A model generated the notes under the pieces. That model searched no databases and was not told the origin of the DNA. It saw only the letters and a program-made list of their open reading frames with translations. This document shows, one piece after another, positions 8,570-17,239 of a DNA stretch of 42,755 bases (positions are counted from its first letter, which is position 1; the number at the start of each line of letters is the position of its first letter). The position numbers and the translations under genes were made by a program. This DNA is from Bacteroidia bacterium (GTDB lineage: Bacteria; Bacteroidota; Bacteroidia; Flavobacteriales_D; JAUILH01), in contig JAUILH010000020.1 in the NCBI GenBank assembly GCA_030433115.1, positions 1 through 42,755 on the forward strand, read 5' to 3'.

Positions 8570-9579
8570 TATTTCATGTAGTTTGGACAAGACCTATGCA
8601 CTTCCGGTCTGTATTTGAAATACCTTAACTTATAGATTAGAGCAACTTCCCACCCCCCTCTTCTGGCTGAAGCTGGCTTCAAATTAGACAAGTTTAAATC
8701 ATAACTCAAGCCCACATGCCAACTGTCGTAGTCCATTCCCAAGAACATATATCCGGCATCTCCTCCACGGTAGAACAATCCGCCATACAATGCCCTGTAT
8801 TGTCCTCGTTCATCCAACAAAATATATTTCCCAAGGTTTCCAAAAATGAGCTCTTTGTAGGTCCCTTGAAACATGAAAGAAAAGCTGGGGATTAAATCCC
8901 ATTTCGCGTTGATCGGATAGGACCCTCTTAATTGAATAAGCGCCCGTCGATCTCTGCGGATTGTTGCATCAGTGAAGAAGCTTTGCTTAGGTTTGGTAAT
9001 ATTAAATAACGCCACACCGGCCTCTCCCCACATGCGTTTAGTTGGTTTGAAAAAGTAGGTCGCCCCAGTTGCTAAGTTCAGATAAGCATTGCTTTCACTT
9101 GCAAAATTCTCTCCATTGCCAAGAGCGGCATCATAATAAACACCATTATACTGTTTGTCGAAAGAAAGGTCTGTATAATTGATGTTTTTCAGTGCCAAAC
9201 CCGTTTGAATACCAAATGAAATGGCATGAACTGTATCTGCCGACAAAGGCATGATATAGGCTCCAGACAAATTAATGTCGAGAGTTTGAAATCTGGAATC
9301 TCCTGTAATGTCATGCAAGAATGAAAAAGCCGCCCCAAAGTTTTCTTTTTGAAAAGGGTTTTTCATATCAGCAGATAAACCAAAGGTATTGTAAGGATTG
9401 TCGCTGATCGAACGCCACTGCACCCTCTGATTGGCAGCAAAACGATAATCTTCCTCTATCATTCCGGCATTCGCAGGATTATTGATGATTGGAGAATTAA
9501 AAAATTGAGAAAAATGAATGTCCTGTCCATATCCAACGGAGCAAACAAAGAGCGCGATATAGGCTATTCTGAATTTCAA
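8569..9579 (-). CDS. PorP/SprF family type IX secretion membrane protein
   Basis: A 336-residue outer-membrane protein of the PorP/SprF family, which handles attachment or secretion of T9SS cargo. It has a signal peptide (KFRIAYIALFVCSVGYGQ) and the family-defining start of the mature protein, DIHFSQFFNSPIINNPANAG. The rest is beta-barrel-like with alternating aromatic strands (GTYKELIFGNLGKYILLDE, GGLFYRGGDAGYMFLGMDY, HVGLSYDLNLSNL). No in-frame ATG precedes the signal peptide and the next Met is residue 40, so translation most likely begins at TTG 9579, one base after the TAG of the upstream cargo gene. It is immediately followed by the OmpA-like gene (TAATG). SprF-type proteins usually serve the cargo encoded next to them, here the type B protein. 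Confidence 0.92.
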   Translation of the reverse strand: MKFRIAYIALFVCSVGYGQDIHFSQFFNSPIINNPANAGMIEEDYRFAANQRVQWRSISDNPYNTFGLSADMKNPFQKENFGAAFSFLHDITGDSRFQTLDINLSGAYIMPLSADTVHAISFGIQTGLALKNINYTDLSFDKQYNGVYYDAALGNGENFASESNAYLNLATGATYFFKPTKRMWGEAGVALFNITKPKQSFFTDATIRRDRRALIQLRGSYPINAKWDLIPSFSFMFQGTYKELIFGNLGKYILLDERGQYRALYGGLFYRGGDAGYMFLGMDYDSWHVGLSYDLNLSNLKPASARRGGWEVALIYKLRYFKYRPEVHRSCPNYMK

Positions 9580-9580
9580 T

Positions 9581-12500
9581 CTATCGAATTAAGGTAACGT
9601 TCCCTTTCTTAAAATAAGGTTCTTCCACTCCAACACAATGACCTCTTAGGTAATAGACATATACATCAGGGTCGCATTTTTTGCCTTTGAAATAACCATC
9701 CCATCCTATACTGGGGTCTGTTGTCTCAAACACTTGTTCTCCCCAACGGTTGTAGACTGTGAAATAGATGTCTTCAAGCGATTGAGTTCTAACCCTTAAC
9801 TGGTCATTGTTACCGTCTCCGTTAGGTGTAAAGGCATTGGGGACGAATATGTAGGACTCTTCACATACCACTTCAAACGTAAAAATATCGACCGTATCAC
9901 TTCTTGAGCAAGCACCATTTGTGATAGTAACTATGTATTGATTGTCTCCAAGAATCGAAGGTTGTACTTCAGAATTCGCAGAATTAGGAGCCGTAAAGTC
10001 ATCGGAAGGTGTCCACACATAATTGAATCCGGTTGGTGTGACGTGCGCCATAGTAGATCCTCCAAAAGCAATAGTGTCAACATCTACCCAGGCATTGATT
10101 CCAGTAGGTGGATTATCAACCGTCACGAATATTGAATCAAAGACAATACAGCCAGCTGAACTTGTTGCGGTCATATAAACATACTGCGACACATTTGGGT
10201 TAATGGTAATCGCGTTTGTCCCGTCACCTGACACTATAATGCTATCTGCAGCCCAATCGAAATTCACAAAGGGATCGGCGGGATTGCCCCCTGAAGCTGT
10301 GATTGTTCCCTGGTCGCCCAAACACAAGTCGAGTCCTAATGGCAAATTGAGCGAATTGGCTGTAAAATCGACAAAAACACTGTCTACTAACTTACAATTT
10401 GGATTTTGAACCATCACATAATAATAGCTTGGTACAATTGGAGATACTGAAATTGAACTATCGGTTAAGGGTATATTCAATGTATCGGAAAATTGATTGT
10501 CTGAAGACCAAATATAGTTTCCATCATGACCAGAAGCACTTGCCCAGATATCGAACGTAGCGGCACTGCAAATCACGGTATCGTTGTGTGTGTTTAGAGT
10601 TAATTCCGGATAAACTGTGATGATTTGAACAGCTGTATCCACCAGAGCACAAACGGAATCCTCAATTGCCAGGTATACATAATAAGTTCCTGTATCTGTG
10701 AAAGTTCTCACCGGAGACACCTGAGTAGAGGTAGTATCATTATTCCCAAAATCCCACAGAAAGTTGGTATTGTTTAAACTGTTGTTGGTGAATGTTACAG
10801 TGAGAGGAGAACATCCACTCAAATTGTCCACTGTAAAATCTGCTATTGGCGTAATTTCAAAATCGAATTTAAAGACCCCATTGTTGCAACCAGTGCTCAA
10901 ATTATCACAGGACCAGGCTCCAGGTGTACAAGGAAAATCATCATTATTTTGACAACCTGCACAAACAGATTGATAGACAATTCCATTCGGATCAAAACGA
11001 CTTGTCCCACCATCCACGTGCTCTCTGCTCAAGTTTCCGCCATAATAAGAACCATATAGTGGAGTCGCTCCCTGGGCCATGCGATCAAGCACTAACAAGT
11101 AAAAACCGTAACCGTCCAATGAATTCATTGACCAGGCATTGGGTGTGACGGGCATTGGACCTATTGGTGTTCCCTGCAGAATATTGGCGCCCCAGCCCGA
11201 GATGTAGATATTGCCGCAATGATCAATCAAAAATGCCGAAGGTGAGATATCAATGACACCTGTTCCACTCCCAAAAATGGTTGAATATTCCAAAGCCGCC
11301 AATGTACTATCCATACTGGTTACAAACTGACCGCTGTTCGGGTTGGTATAAGTTCCCGCCGTAACAGGAAAGGATCCTGGTCCTAAAGTTTGTCCCAAAG
11401 CATGGAGTTTTCCATGTCTATCGAATTCTAAAAAGTAAGCTTGATCGTAAGCTGAGGTCCCTAAAAAAGTAGAATGCATCAAGCTGCTTCCGTCATTTTT
11501 GATCTTACAGATAAATCCATCCGCAATGCCACCACCATAGGTTGTTTGATAAGCCGTTGGCGTGACAGGGAACATGGTTGAGCTCGTTCCTCCGGATACA
11601 TACACGTCATAATTGTCATCCACTTTTAAGGCATAGGCAGCATCCTTATTTTCTCCGTTCAAAAATGTACTCCAGGTGAGGTTATCCAAATTAGGGTCGA
11701 ATTTCATCACAACTCCAGCTTGTCCGCCCTGAAGCGCAGTTCCAAATCCATTCACAATAGGGAAATCGGCACTTCTACTACAGGTTGCAACATAACAATT
11801 GCCCAAGTCGTCTACCATGACTTCTCCTCTGAATTGATCACCGTAGTTGTATAATAAAGAATCGTAAGCCAAGTTAGAAGTGACTTGTGCGTCATTGTAG
11901 TTCATGCCATCGTTTTGAGAACCACCGACATAAGTACTCGCTAAAAGCATAGTGCCATCATTGCTCAATTTCGAAACAAACAAATCCGTTCCATTGATAA
12001 AATTAGTTCCGTTAGGAGATGAGTTGTAAGCAGTTCCGCCATTAAAAGTCTGATCGTATGCCGTGGCGTGGGTTGGGAAATTGTTTGATCCGGTAAGCCC
12101 AAACAAAAACAGCTCATCCTGATCATTGATGATTAAACTGTGGACTGTTTCACATTGATCACCACCAATATATGTTGAGTAGATTTGATTGGTTCCTGAG
12201 TCGTTGTATTTTGTGATGGCGATATCCGTAATTCCCGGTCCAACGGTTCCGGCAAACGTTGAATCATAAGCACCGGTAGTTGTGGGGAAGCCATCATCGA
12301 AAACAGTTCCTCCTGAGAATAGATTGCCGTTTAAATCGTAGGTCGCTGTCATTCCAAAGTTGTTGGCTGTTGAGCCAGAACTGGTAGAAAAAATCAACGT
12401 AGGATCGATGATTAGGTCAACCGATTCATCATATCCATCCGGAAAATCAAAGCTTAATACATCTCCTTGAAGAACATAATCACATCTTACCGCCTTGGTT

Positions 12501-13123
12501 TTTCCGTTGATCATTTGGTAGGCAAAAGGTGCCTGCTCCATAATCTTTCCAAGACTTGTTTTAAGAATGAGGTCTCCATGTTTGAGTGAAATTCCGTCTT
12601 CACCGGAATATTTAATCTTGATCTGGGTGTGATCCGCTCCTGGTTTAACAATCCAATCGTACTTTAGTTGATTAGACAGTGTGTACATTTTAAGGTCGAT
12701 CCCTGCATAAACAGACTCATATTTGATTTTGTGTGCCGGAAAAATATGTCTTGCCCACTTATTTGGATCACTGCCTAAAAAGAAATTGTAATACTCCGAG
12801 CCATGGTCTTCTCCTCTGACCAAAACGGTATTGGCTCCAACAAATTCCGCCCTAATCACATGGGTTTTCACACGACCATTTTTACCTGGCTTGTAATCCT
12901 TAGGATGTGTATGAATGTGGATCAATTCAGAGATGTCCTGAAACTTATAGGTAAATGCGTTCTCTTCCAAAAAGATGGATCCTCCGGGGATTTGAGCGCG
13001 GTATTCCACCCTTTGATGCCATTGACCTTTGTTCTCGAGAAACTTATAGTTTTCCTGCTGAGCATGCACGGATAATCCGAACACAGTGATGAGACACATC
13101 ATTGAAAGGCAGTAGCGTAGCAT
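9581..13123 (-). CDS. T9SS type B cargo protein with SBBP propeller and PKD domains
   Basis: A 1180-residue secreted protein. Order: signal peptide (MLRYCLSMMCLITVFGLSVHA), an N-terminal domain starting FLENKGQW (about 25-240, DUF7948-like), SBBP-type beta-propeller repeats (about 245-740, with units such as YSTYIGGDQCE, ASTYVGGSQNDG and HSTFLGTSAYDQ), a PKD domain (about 755-835, FLWDFGNNDTT), further Ig-like domains and the gliding-motility-associated C-terminal sorting domain (about 1085-1180; VPNAFTPNGDGNND, YNRWGEQVFE, GWDGYFKGK, YVYYLRG). The last is the type B T9SS signal. It likely reaches the cell surface as an adhesin or structural protein. The start is ATG at 13123, directly before the signal peptide; a TTG at 13150 is less likely. 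It heads the operon with PorP/SprF and the PorE-like gene. Confidence 0.92.
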   Translation of the reverse strand: MLRYCLSMMCLITVFGLSVHAQQENYKFLENKGQWHQRVEYRAQIPGGSIFLEENAFTYKFQDISELIHIHTHPKDYKPGKNGRVKTHVIRAEFVGANTVLVRGEDHGSEYYNFFLGSDPNKWARHIFPAHKIKYESVYAGIDLKMYTLSNQLKYDWIVKPGADHTQIKIKYSGEDGISLKHGDLILKTSLGKIMEQAPFAYQMINGKTKAVRCDYVLQGDVLSFDFPDGYDESVDLIIDPTLIFSTSSGSTANNFGMTATYDLNGNLFSGGTVFDDGFPTTTGAYDSTFAGTVGPGITDIAITKYNDSGTNQIYSTYIGGDQCETVHSLIINDQDELFLFGLTGSNNFPTHATAYDQTFNGGTAYNSSPNGTNFINGTDLFVSKLSNDGTMLLASTYVGGSQNDGMNYNDAQVTSNLAYDSLLYNYGDQFRGEVMVDDLGNCYVATCSRSADFPIVNGFGTALQGGQAGVVMKFDPNLDNLTWSTFLNGENKDAAYALKVDDNYDVYVSGGTSSTMFPVTPTAYQTTYGGGIADGFICKIKNDGSSLMHSTFLGTSAYDQAYFLEFDRHGKLHALGQTLGPGSFPVTAGTYTNPNSGQFVTSMDSTLAALEYSTIFGSGTGVIDISPSAFLIDHCGNIYISGWGANILQGTPIGPMPVTPNAWSMNSLDGYGFYLLVLDRMAQGATPLYGSYYGGNLSREHVDGGTSRFDPNGIVYQSVCAGCQNNDDFPCTPGAWSCDNLSTGCNNGVFKFDFEITPIADFTVDNLSGCSPLTVTFTNNSLNNTNFLWDFGNNDTTSTQVSPVRTFTDTGTYYVYLAIEDSVCALVDTAVQIITVYPELTLNTHNDTVICSAATFDIWASASGHDGNYIWSSDNQFSDTLNIPLTDSSISVSPIVPSYYYVMVQNPNCKLVDSVFVDFTANSLNLPLGLDLCLGDQGTITASGGNPADPFVNFDWAADSIIVSGDGTNAITINPNVSQYVYMTATSSAGCIVFDSIFVTVDNPPTGINAWVDVDTIAFGGSTMAHVTPTGFNYVWTPSDDFTAPNSANSEVQPSILGDNQYIVTITNGACSRSDTVDIFTFEVVCEESYIFVPNAFTPNGDGNNDQLRVRTQSLEDIYFTVYNRWGEQVFETTDPSIGWDGYFKGKKCDPDVYVYYLRGHCVGVEEPYFKKGNVTLIR

Positions 13124-13190
13124 AGCTTTAAAGTTAAGAAAAAGATTCAAGTCTTATAAGTAAGACGTGAAAATAGGGCGATGAGATGCT

Positions 13191-13351
13191 TTTAAGCTAA
13201 GCCTTGTCCTGGAATTTGGTGGCTCAATAAGGTCATTTCGAGCAGAGCCGAGAAATCTCTTTTCCTGATATAGCAGAGATTTCTCCACGCTGGTCGAAAT
13301 GACAGTTAAATCAAAAAACAACCAAATTCCAAGACAAGGCTTTAAGTTAAA
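13191..13351. repeat. Nested inverted-repeat element (REP/MITE-like)
   Basis: The intergenic region contains two nested inverted repeats. The outer arms, GCCTTGTCCTGGAATTTGGT (13201-13220) and its partner at 13321-13340, match at 19 of 20 positions, with partial further pairing outward to 13191 and 13351. The inner arms (13232-13260 and 13275-13303) match at about 25 of 29 positions and contain GTCATTTCGA and GAGAAATCTCT. The inner core resembles palindromic repeats that I know to be scattered in many Bacteroidota genomes. It carries no gene of its own. No clear target-site duplication is seen. It may be a mobile non-autonomous element, a transcript-end hairpin, or both. Confidence 0.8.
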
Positions 13352-13371
13352 AATGACACATATATCACCGT

Positions 13372-13836
13372 CTACCATTCCCGTTCAGCAATCATTTCCT
13401 CAACATCTGCATCATCAAACCCATAGGTGCTCGCAATGAATTCAAACTCTTCTGCCAAACACTCTCGGGCTACTGTTTCGATCTCACTGCCATTTTCAGC
13501 AAACTCATTCTGTAAATCATTGATTCGTATGGTGGCAGAATTTGTCAGGTCATATAGTTCTTCTTTGTTTGAAGGCTTACGTATTTCAATTTCCAAACAC
13601 AAGTCCCAAAGTATTTGTTTGCATTTATCTACCTGTGCTTTTGGAAAATAAGCATCATCATACATGCAATCTAAAAAAGAGTAGCCTTTGATCTTCTCGT
13701 TATTGATAGTGGTTTGGCTTGTACCAGTCTCTGTCCTTTTAGGTTCCAATTTTTCTTCTTGTTGATCAGCTTCTTCACCAGAGTTACAGGCACCTAAAAC
13801 CAAAGACATTATTAAACAAAAAGCGATTCTTTTCAT
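13372..13836 (-). CDS. Small hypothetical lipoprotein
   Basis: A 154-residue protein with a clear lipoprotein signal (MKRIAFCLIMSLVLGAC, lipobox LGAC) followed by a Glu/Gln-rich linker. The mature part is mostly helical and includes several Cys residues (SFLDCMYDD, VDKCKQILWDLCLEIE, ARECLAEEFEF). No known family is recognised. The chosen ATG at 13836 gives a standard signal peptide and an eight-base gap to the upstream TonB-dependent receptor; a start at 13857 would add seven residues and overlap that gene. It is probably co-transcribed with the receptor. The nested inverted repeat lies immediately downstream and could end the transcript. Confidence 0.75.
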   Translation of the reverse strand: MKRIAFCLIMSLVLGACNSGEEADQQEEKLEPKRTETGTSQTTINNEKIKGYSFLDCMYDDAYFPKAQVDKCKQILWDLCLEIEIRKPSNKEELYDLTNSATIRINDLQNEFAENGSEIETVARECLAEEFEFIASTYGFDDADVEEMIAEREW

Positions 13837-13844
13837 GAGGTTAT

Positions 13845-16397
13845 TTAAAATTTGCACACGAACTTCAAATTCAAACGTCTGCCCGTCAAGAAATTGGGCA
13901 CGGGATAATTAAGGTTGTTGACGTCCTTAATCCAAGTGTAGGAAATGGTATTATTGATGTTCAGAAGGTTGAATACTTCCAGACTGATCCACATATCTTC
14001 TACGTTTCTCCAGATAGAATTCTCTTTTAGACGCTGTTTGTTTGTGAGCAGGTCTTTTGAAAATCCAATATCTACCCGGCGATATGCAGGTGTTCTTAAA
14101 ATGTCTTTGTATCGATCATGGTCTGGTGGACCGTAGGGCAATGCTGTTCCGAACAATACACTCAGGTTAACCTTATAACTTGGCCATTTAGGCATTTGAT
14201 CCTGAAAATACAAGCCAAAAGTGACTCTTTGATCGGCGGGACGCGCAATTCTGCCTGGTTCATTTCTGACGCTGTCTACCGGCACATCATTTTGTGAAAA
14301 CCCGAATATGATTTGCTCTCCATCCGAGTTGAAATAATCATAATAAAAATCGTCTACGATATCTTCTTCTGTTTTAAGGAAAGATAATTTTGCATAGGAT
14401 TCAATGCCTTTTACAAATTCGCCGTTGATTTGAAAATCTATACCCGCAGCATAGCCATTTGCCTTGTTTTCTGCATGGTACCTAATTCTGACATTGTCTA
14501 TCTCATAAGGATTGATGTCTCTCAATACTTTATAATATACTTCAGAGGTAAACTTAAAGGGACGTTCCCACATATCAAATGTATAATGCCCACCAAATAC
14601 AAAGTGAATGGACTTTTGGGCACGAACTTCCGGGTTCAATGAACCGTCAAAAGTCCTTAATTCGCGGTAAAATGGTGGTTGATAATAGACCCCTGTAGCA
14701 AATCGAATCTCTGCGTCTCTTCTAATAATTGAATCTCCTCTGGTGTAATACCATCTGGGCGTATAACTCACCTTTCCTCTTGGACTAATGACTGTTTGAC
14801 CATTGTAGTCCCAGTACTGAGCCCGCAATCCATAAGACATATTCCAATAAGCTTCAGAGCTAAATGTAGAGTCGTTGATTGTAGTGTCTTTTGAGGTGCC
14901 ATAAGTATAAATATCCTGAATATAAGCGGAGTATCTGTTACTTTGAATGCCCAATTCTGCTTTAATCAGGTCGTCCAATTCAATTTGATCATCGTTACCA
15001 ACGGGTATTGAATAACCAGCGGAATCTAACATACGCCATTCACTGATTTTATCTCTGAAAATTTCATGTTGGTATTTCGCACCGTATAAAATCCTGTGAC
15101 TTCCTCTTACGGTTTGAACTTTAACATAAGCATTGTAAATCTGTGCATCCAATCGGTTTCTGGCGTGATTCAAAAATGTGCCTACTCCCCTATTGAATGT
15201 CGTCTCTCCAAAATCCTCAGATCCCAAGTCTGTCTCCAAATCATCCAACCAATATTGCCCTTGAACATCAAATTTCTCGGTTTCAATTGATCTAAAAGAG
15301 GAGGTAATGAACTTGACTGTGGATCGATCTGATGGTTTGTAAGTAAAAGACAAGGCACCTGTGTAGGTATTGAATTGAGTGACTTCCTGTCCATCAAAGA
15401 ACACGGTAAATTTCAAAGCTTCATTGATAGGACCAAATGCCGTTTCCCTGTTTTCAGGAACGACCCGGAACTTATTGCTCGAAAAGTGTCCCAAAAACTC
15501 CATTTTAAAGTCAGGTGACCAATTATAAGTTAAAAGGGTTTGTGCATCTGCAAAGACTGGTCGGTAATCACCTTGTGTTTGAAGACTACTAAGCACATAA
15601 CTGTTATTTCTGTACCTGGCTCCCACCAAATAAGTGAACAATCGACTTTTAGACCTGCCCTCAAAATGGGCATGTGCCCCCATGGCGTTTACCATGATGG
15701 AACCATGTTTGGCCTTAGGGTTTTTGTATTGAATATCCAGAACTGAGGACAATTTATCGCCATATCGAGCATCAAAACCACCACTGGAAAACTCTAAATT
15801 ATCCACCAAATCCGAGTGAATGAAACTAAGTCCCTCTTGTTGACCTGCTCTCACCAAAAAGGGGCGGTAAATCTCAATATCATTCACATAAATTAGATTC
15901 TCATCATAATTTCCCCCACGCACATTGTAAGTTGAACTCAACTCACTATTTGAGGACACACCGAGCTGAGTGTACTTGATAAAATCTTCAAAATTACCAC
16001 CAATTGAAGGACCTCTTCCTATATCAGGCTGGATTCTGGGACCTTGCTTACCAGTAATTACAACCTCCTCCTCATTGGTTAATTCAAGTGTCACATTATG
16101 AATTCTAAACTCACCTGCCGAGAGTTTTAGTGTTTTGACTTTTGTGCCGTACCCCAAATTCCCTCCAAACTCCATACTGATGCGTTTATTAGCCGGGATT
16201 TCGATTGAATAAAATCCAGATTTATTGGTTGTGACCTTTTTCTCAAAGTTGACATCAAATGCAGATACAATCACATCATTGAGTGCTGAGCCGGAAGTAT
16301 CTGTGATATAGCCTTGCACAGTTGCTGTTTGTGCTTCAGAAAGCACAGGAAACAAACACAAAATCAGAAGTAAAGCTCTTTTAAGCGCAACAGCCAT
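13845..16397 (-). CDS. TonB-dependent receptor with carboxypeptidase-regulatory-like domain
   Basis: This 850-residue outer-membrane transporter takes up an unknown substrate using TonB energy. Order: signal peptide (about 1-22, ending SEAQ), CarboxypepD-regulatory-like domain (about 24-110; VQGYITDTSGSALNDVIVSA), plug domain (about 125-225; STYNVRGGNYDENLIYVND, GGFDARYGDKLSSVLDI) and a 22-strand-type barrel to the end, finishing in the aromatic C-terminus LNLKFVCKF. The length is typical. No SusD partner is adjacent, so it is not a classical polysaccharide-utilisation pair and the substrate cannot be named. A TACATTTG box lies four bases before the ATG. The small lipoprotein follows in the same direction. 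Confidence 0.93.
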   Translation of the reverse strand: MAVALKRALLLILCLFPVLSEAQTATVQGYITDTSGSALNDVIVSAFDVNFEKKVTTNKSGFYSIEIPANKRISMEFGGNLGYGTKVKTLKLSAGEFRIHNVTLELTNEEEVVITGKQGPRIQPDIGRGPSIGGNFEDFIKYTQLGVSSNSELSSTYNVRGGNYDENLIYVNDIEIYRPFLVRAGQQEGLSFIHSDLVDNLEFSSGGFDARYGDKLSSVLDIQYKNPKAKHGSIMVNAMGAHAHFEGRSKSRLFTYLVGARYRNNSYVLSSLQTQGDYRPVFADAQTLLTYNWSPDFKMEFLGHFSSNKFRVVPENRETAFGPINEALKFTVFFDGQEVTQFNTYTGALSFTYKPSDRSTVKFITSSFRSIETEKFDVQGQYWLDDLETDLGSEDFGETTFNRGVGTFLNHARNRLDAQIYNAYVKVQTVRGSHRILYGAKYQHEIFRDKISEWRMLDSAGYSIPVGNDDQIELDDLIKAELGIQSNRYSAYIQDIYTYGTSKDTTINDSTFSSEAYWNMSYGLRAQYWDYNGQTVISPRGKVSYTPRWYYTRGDSIIRRDAEIRFATGVYYQPPFYRELRTFDGSLNPEVRAQKSIHFVFGGHYTFDMWERPFKFTSEVYYKVLRDINPYEIDNVRIRYHAENKANGYAAGIDFQINGEFVKGIESYAKLSFLKTEEDIVDDFYYDYFNSDGEQIIFGFSQNDVPVDSVRNEPGRIARPADQRVTFGLYFQDQMPKWPSYKVNLSVLFGTALPYGPPDHDRYKDILRTPAYRRVDIGFSKDLLTNKQRLKENSIWRNVEDMWISLEVFNLLNINNTISYTWIKDVNNLNYPVPNFLTGRRLNLKFVCKF

Positions 16398-16401
16398 TTG
16401 T

Positions 16402-16409
16402 CAAATGTA
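16402..16409 (-). promoter_or_regulatory. Putative -7 promoter box of the TonB-dependent receptor gene
   Basis: On the minus strand TACATTTG fits TAnnTTTG exactly and is followed by four bases and the ATG at 16397. A matching -33 TTTG at 19 bases is not visible. It implies that the receptor has its own, probably leaderless, transcript rather than reading only from the gene upstream. Confidence 0.45.
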
Positions 16410-16466
16410 GAAACGAATTTCTAGTAAAACAGGTTTTAAGCTAAAATATTGTTTAGGAAAGTGGAC

Positions 16467-17105
16467 TTATTGCCCTTTAAAATCTCCGTTCTTCCAGGCC
16501 TGGATAAATTTACCCCAGGCAACCGGGTTGAGCAGATTAATAGATGGCGCCTGTCCGTTGTAATAGACTTTTTGCTGTTGTTGACGCGCCATGTCACGGT
16601 AGCTCAAGTAACTGTCATTATTAACACCTCTTGCCTGGGCGGCCAACTCCTGTCTTTTAAGGTTCTTATGAGCCAAATCATAGTCATTACCAATATCCAA
16701 ATCCATGAATGCTTTGATAAACTGATCTTTAGAAGGCCAAGGGTAGATTTGAACGGCTTCCAACTCTGTTGCTTCCGGCTGCATCAATTGAATGATGCTG
16801 TATCTCGAATTAGACAAGGTATCCGGAATGACATAGTAGGTGTCTTTATAAGAAATGGAGCTAAATAAAATGGTATCTCCCTTCTCAGCCACAAAAGAAA
16901 AATAACCGTAATAATCACTCACAGTTCCATTATTACTGTTTTTCTTTCTAACATAGGCGTAAGGAATGGCTCCCAAACTATCGTTAACAATCACCCCGGA
17001 GAACTGCACCAGTCTGTTATCCCTGGATTTATTTTTGGTCGAATCTGTTTGAGAGAAGGTTCCCCAACTCAAAGACAACAATGCTATTAAAAGACACCAA
17101 CGCAT
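16467..17105 (-). CDS. Exported protein with carboxypeptidase-regulatory-like domain
   Basis: A 212-residue protein with a signal peptide (MRWCLLIALLSLSWGTFSQ) and one CarboxypepD-regulatory-like beta-sandwich (about 35-125; FSGVIVNDSLGAIPYAYVRK, SDYYGYFSFVAEKGDTILF, SYKDTYYVIP). The C-terminal 85 residues are helical and charged (KDQFIKAFMDLDIGNDYDLAHK, DMARQQQQKVYYNG) and end in NPVAWGKFIQAWKNGDFKG. Such stand-alone domains are common beside TonB-dependent receptors in Bacteroidota and their function is unknown. ATG 17105 is chosen because it starts the signal peptide; a longer form from 17177 would bury it. A TATCTTTG box lies three bases upstream of this ATG. It is followed 69 bases later by the receptor gene. 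Confidence 0.8.
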   Translation of the reverse strand: MRWCLLIALLSLSWGTFSQTDSTKNKSRDNRLVQFSGVIVNDSLGAIPYAYVRKKNSNNGTVSDYYGYFSFVAEKGDTILFSSISYKDTYYVIPDTLSNSRYSIIQLMQPEATELEAVQIYPWPSKDQFIKAFMDLDIGNDYDLAHKNLKRQELAAQARGVNNDSYLSYRDMARQQQQKVYYNGQAPSINLLNPVAWGKFIQAWKNGDFKGQ

Positions 17106-17239
17106 ACCCAAAGATACTGATTTTGAATTTATATAGTTACAACGCTGAGATGAACAAAAATTGTGCAAATCATTCAAGTTAACATAAATTAACGTCCGAT
17201 TGCAATTAAACCTTTAACTCAAATCACAGTCTATTATAT

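Noticed and set aside
13154..13378. A 74-codon open frame on the minus strand in the intergenic region
   Set aside because: It is produced by the nested inverted repeat; peptides of this kind arise from the palindromic core and are not known proteins.
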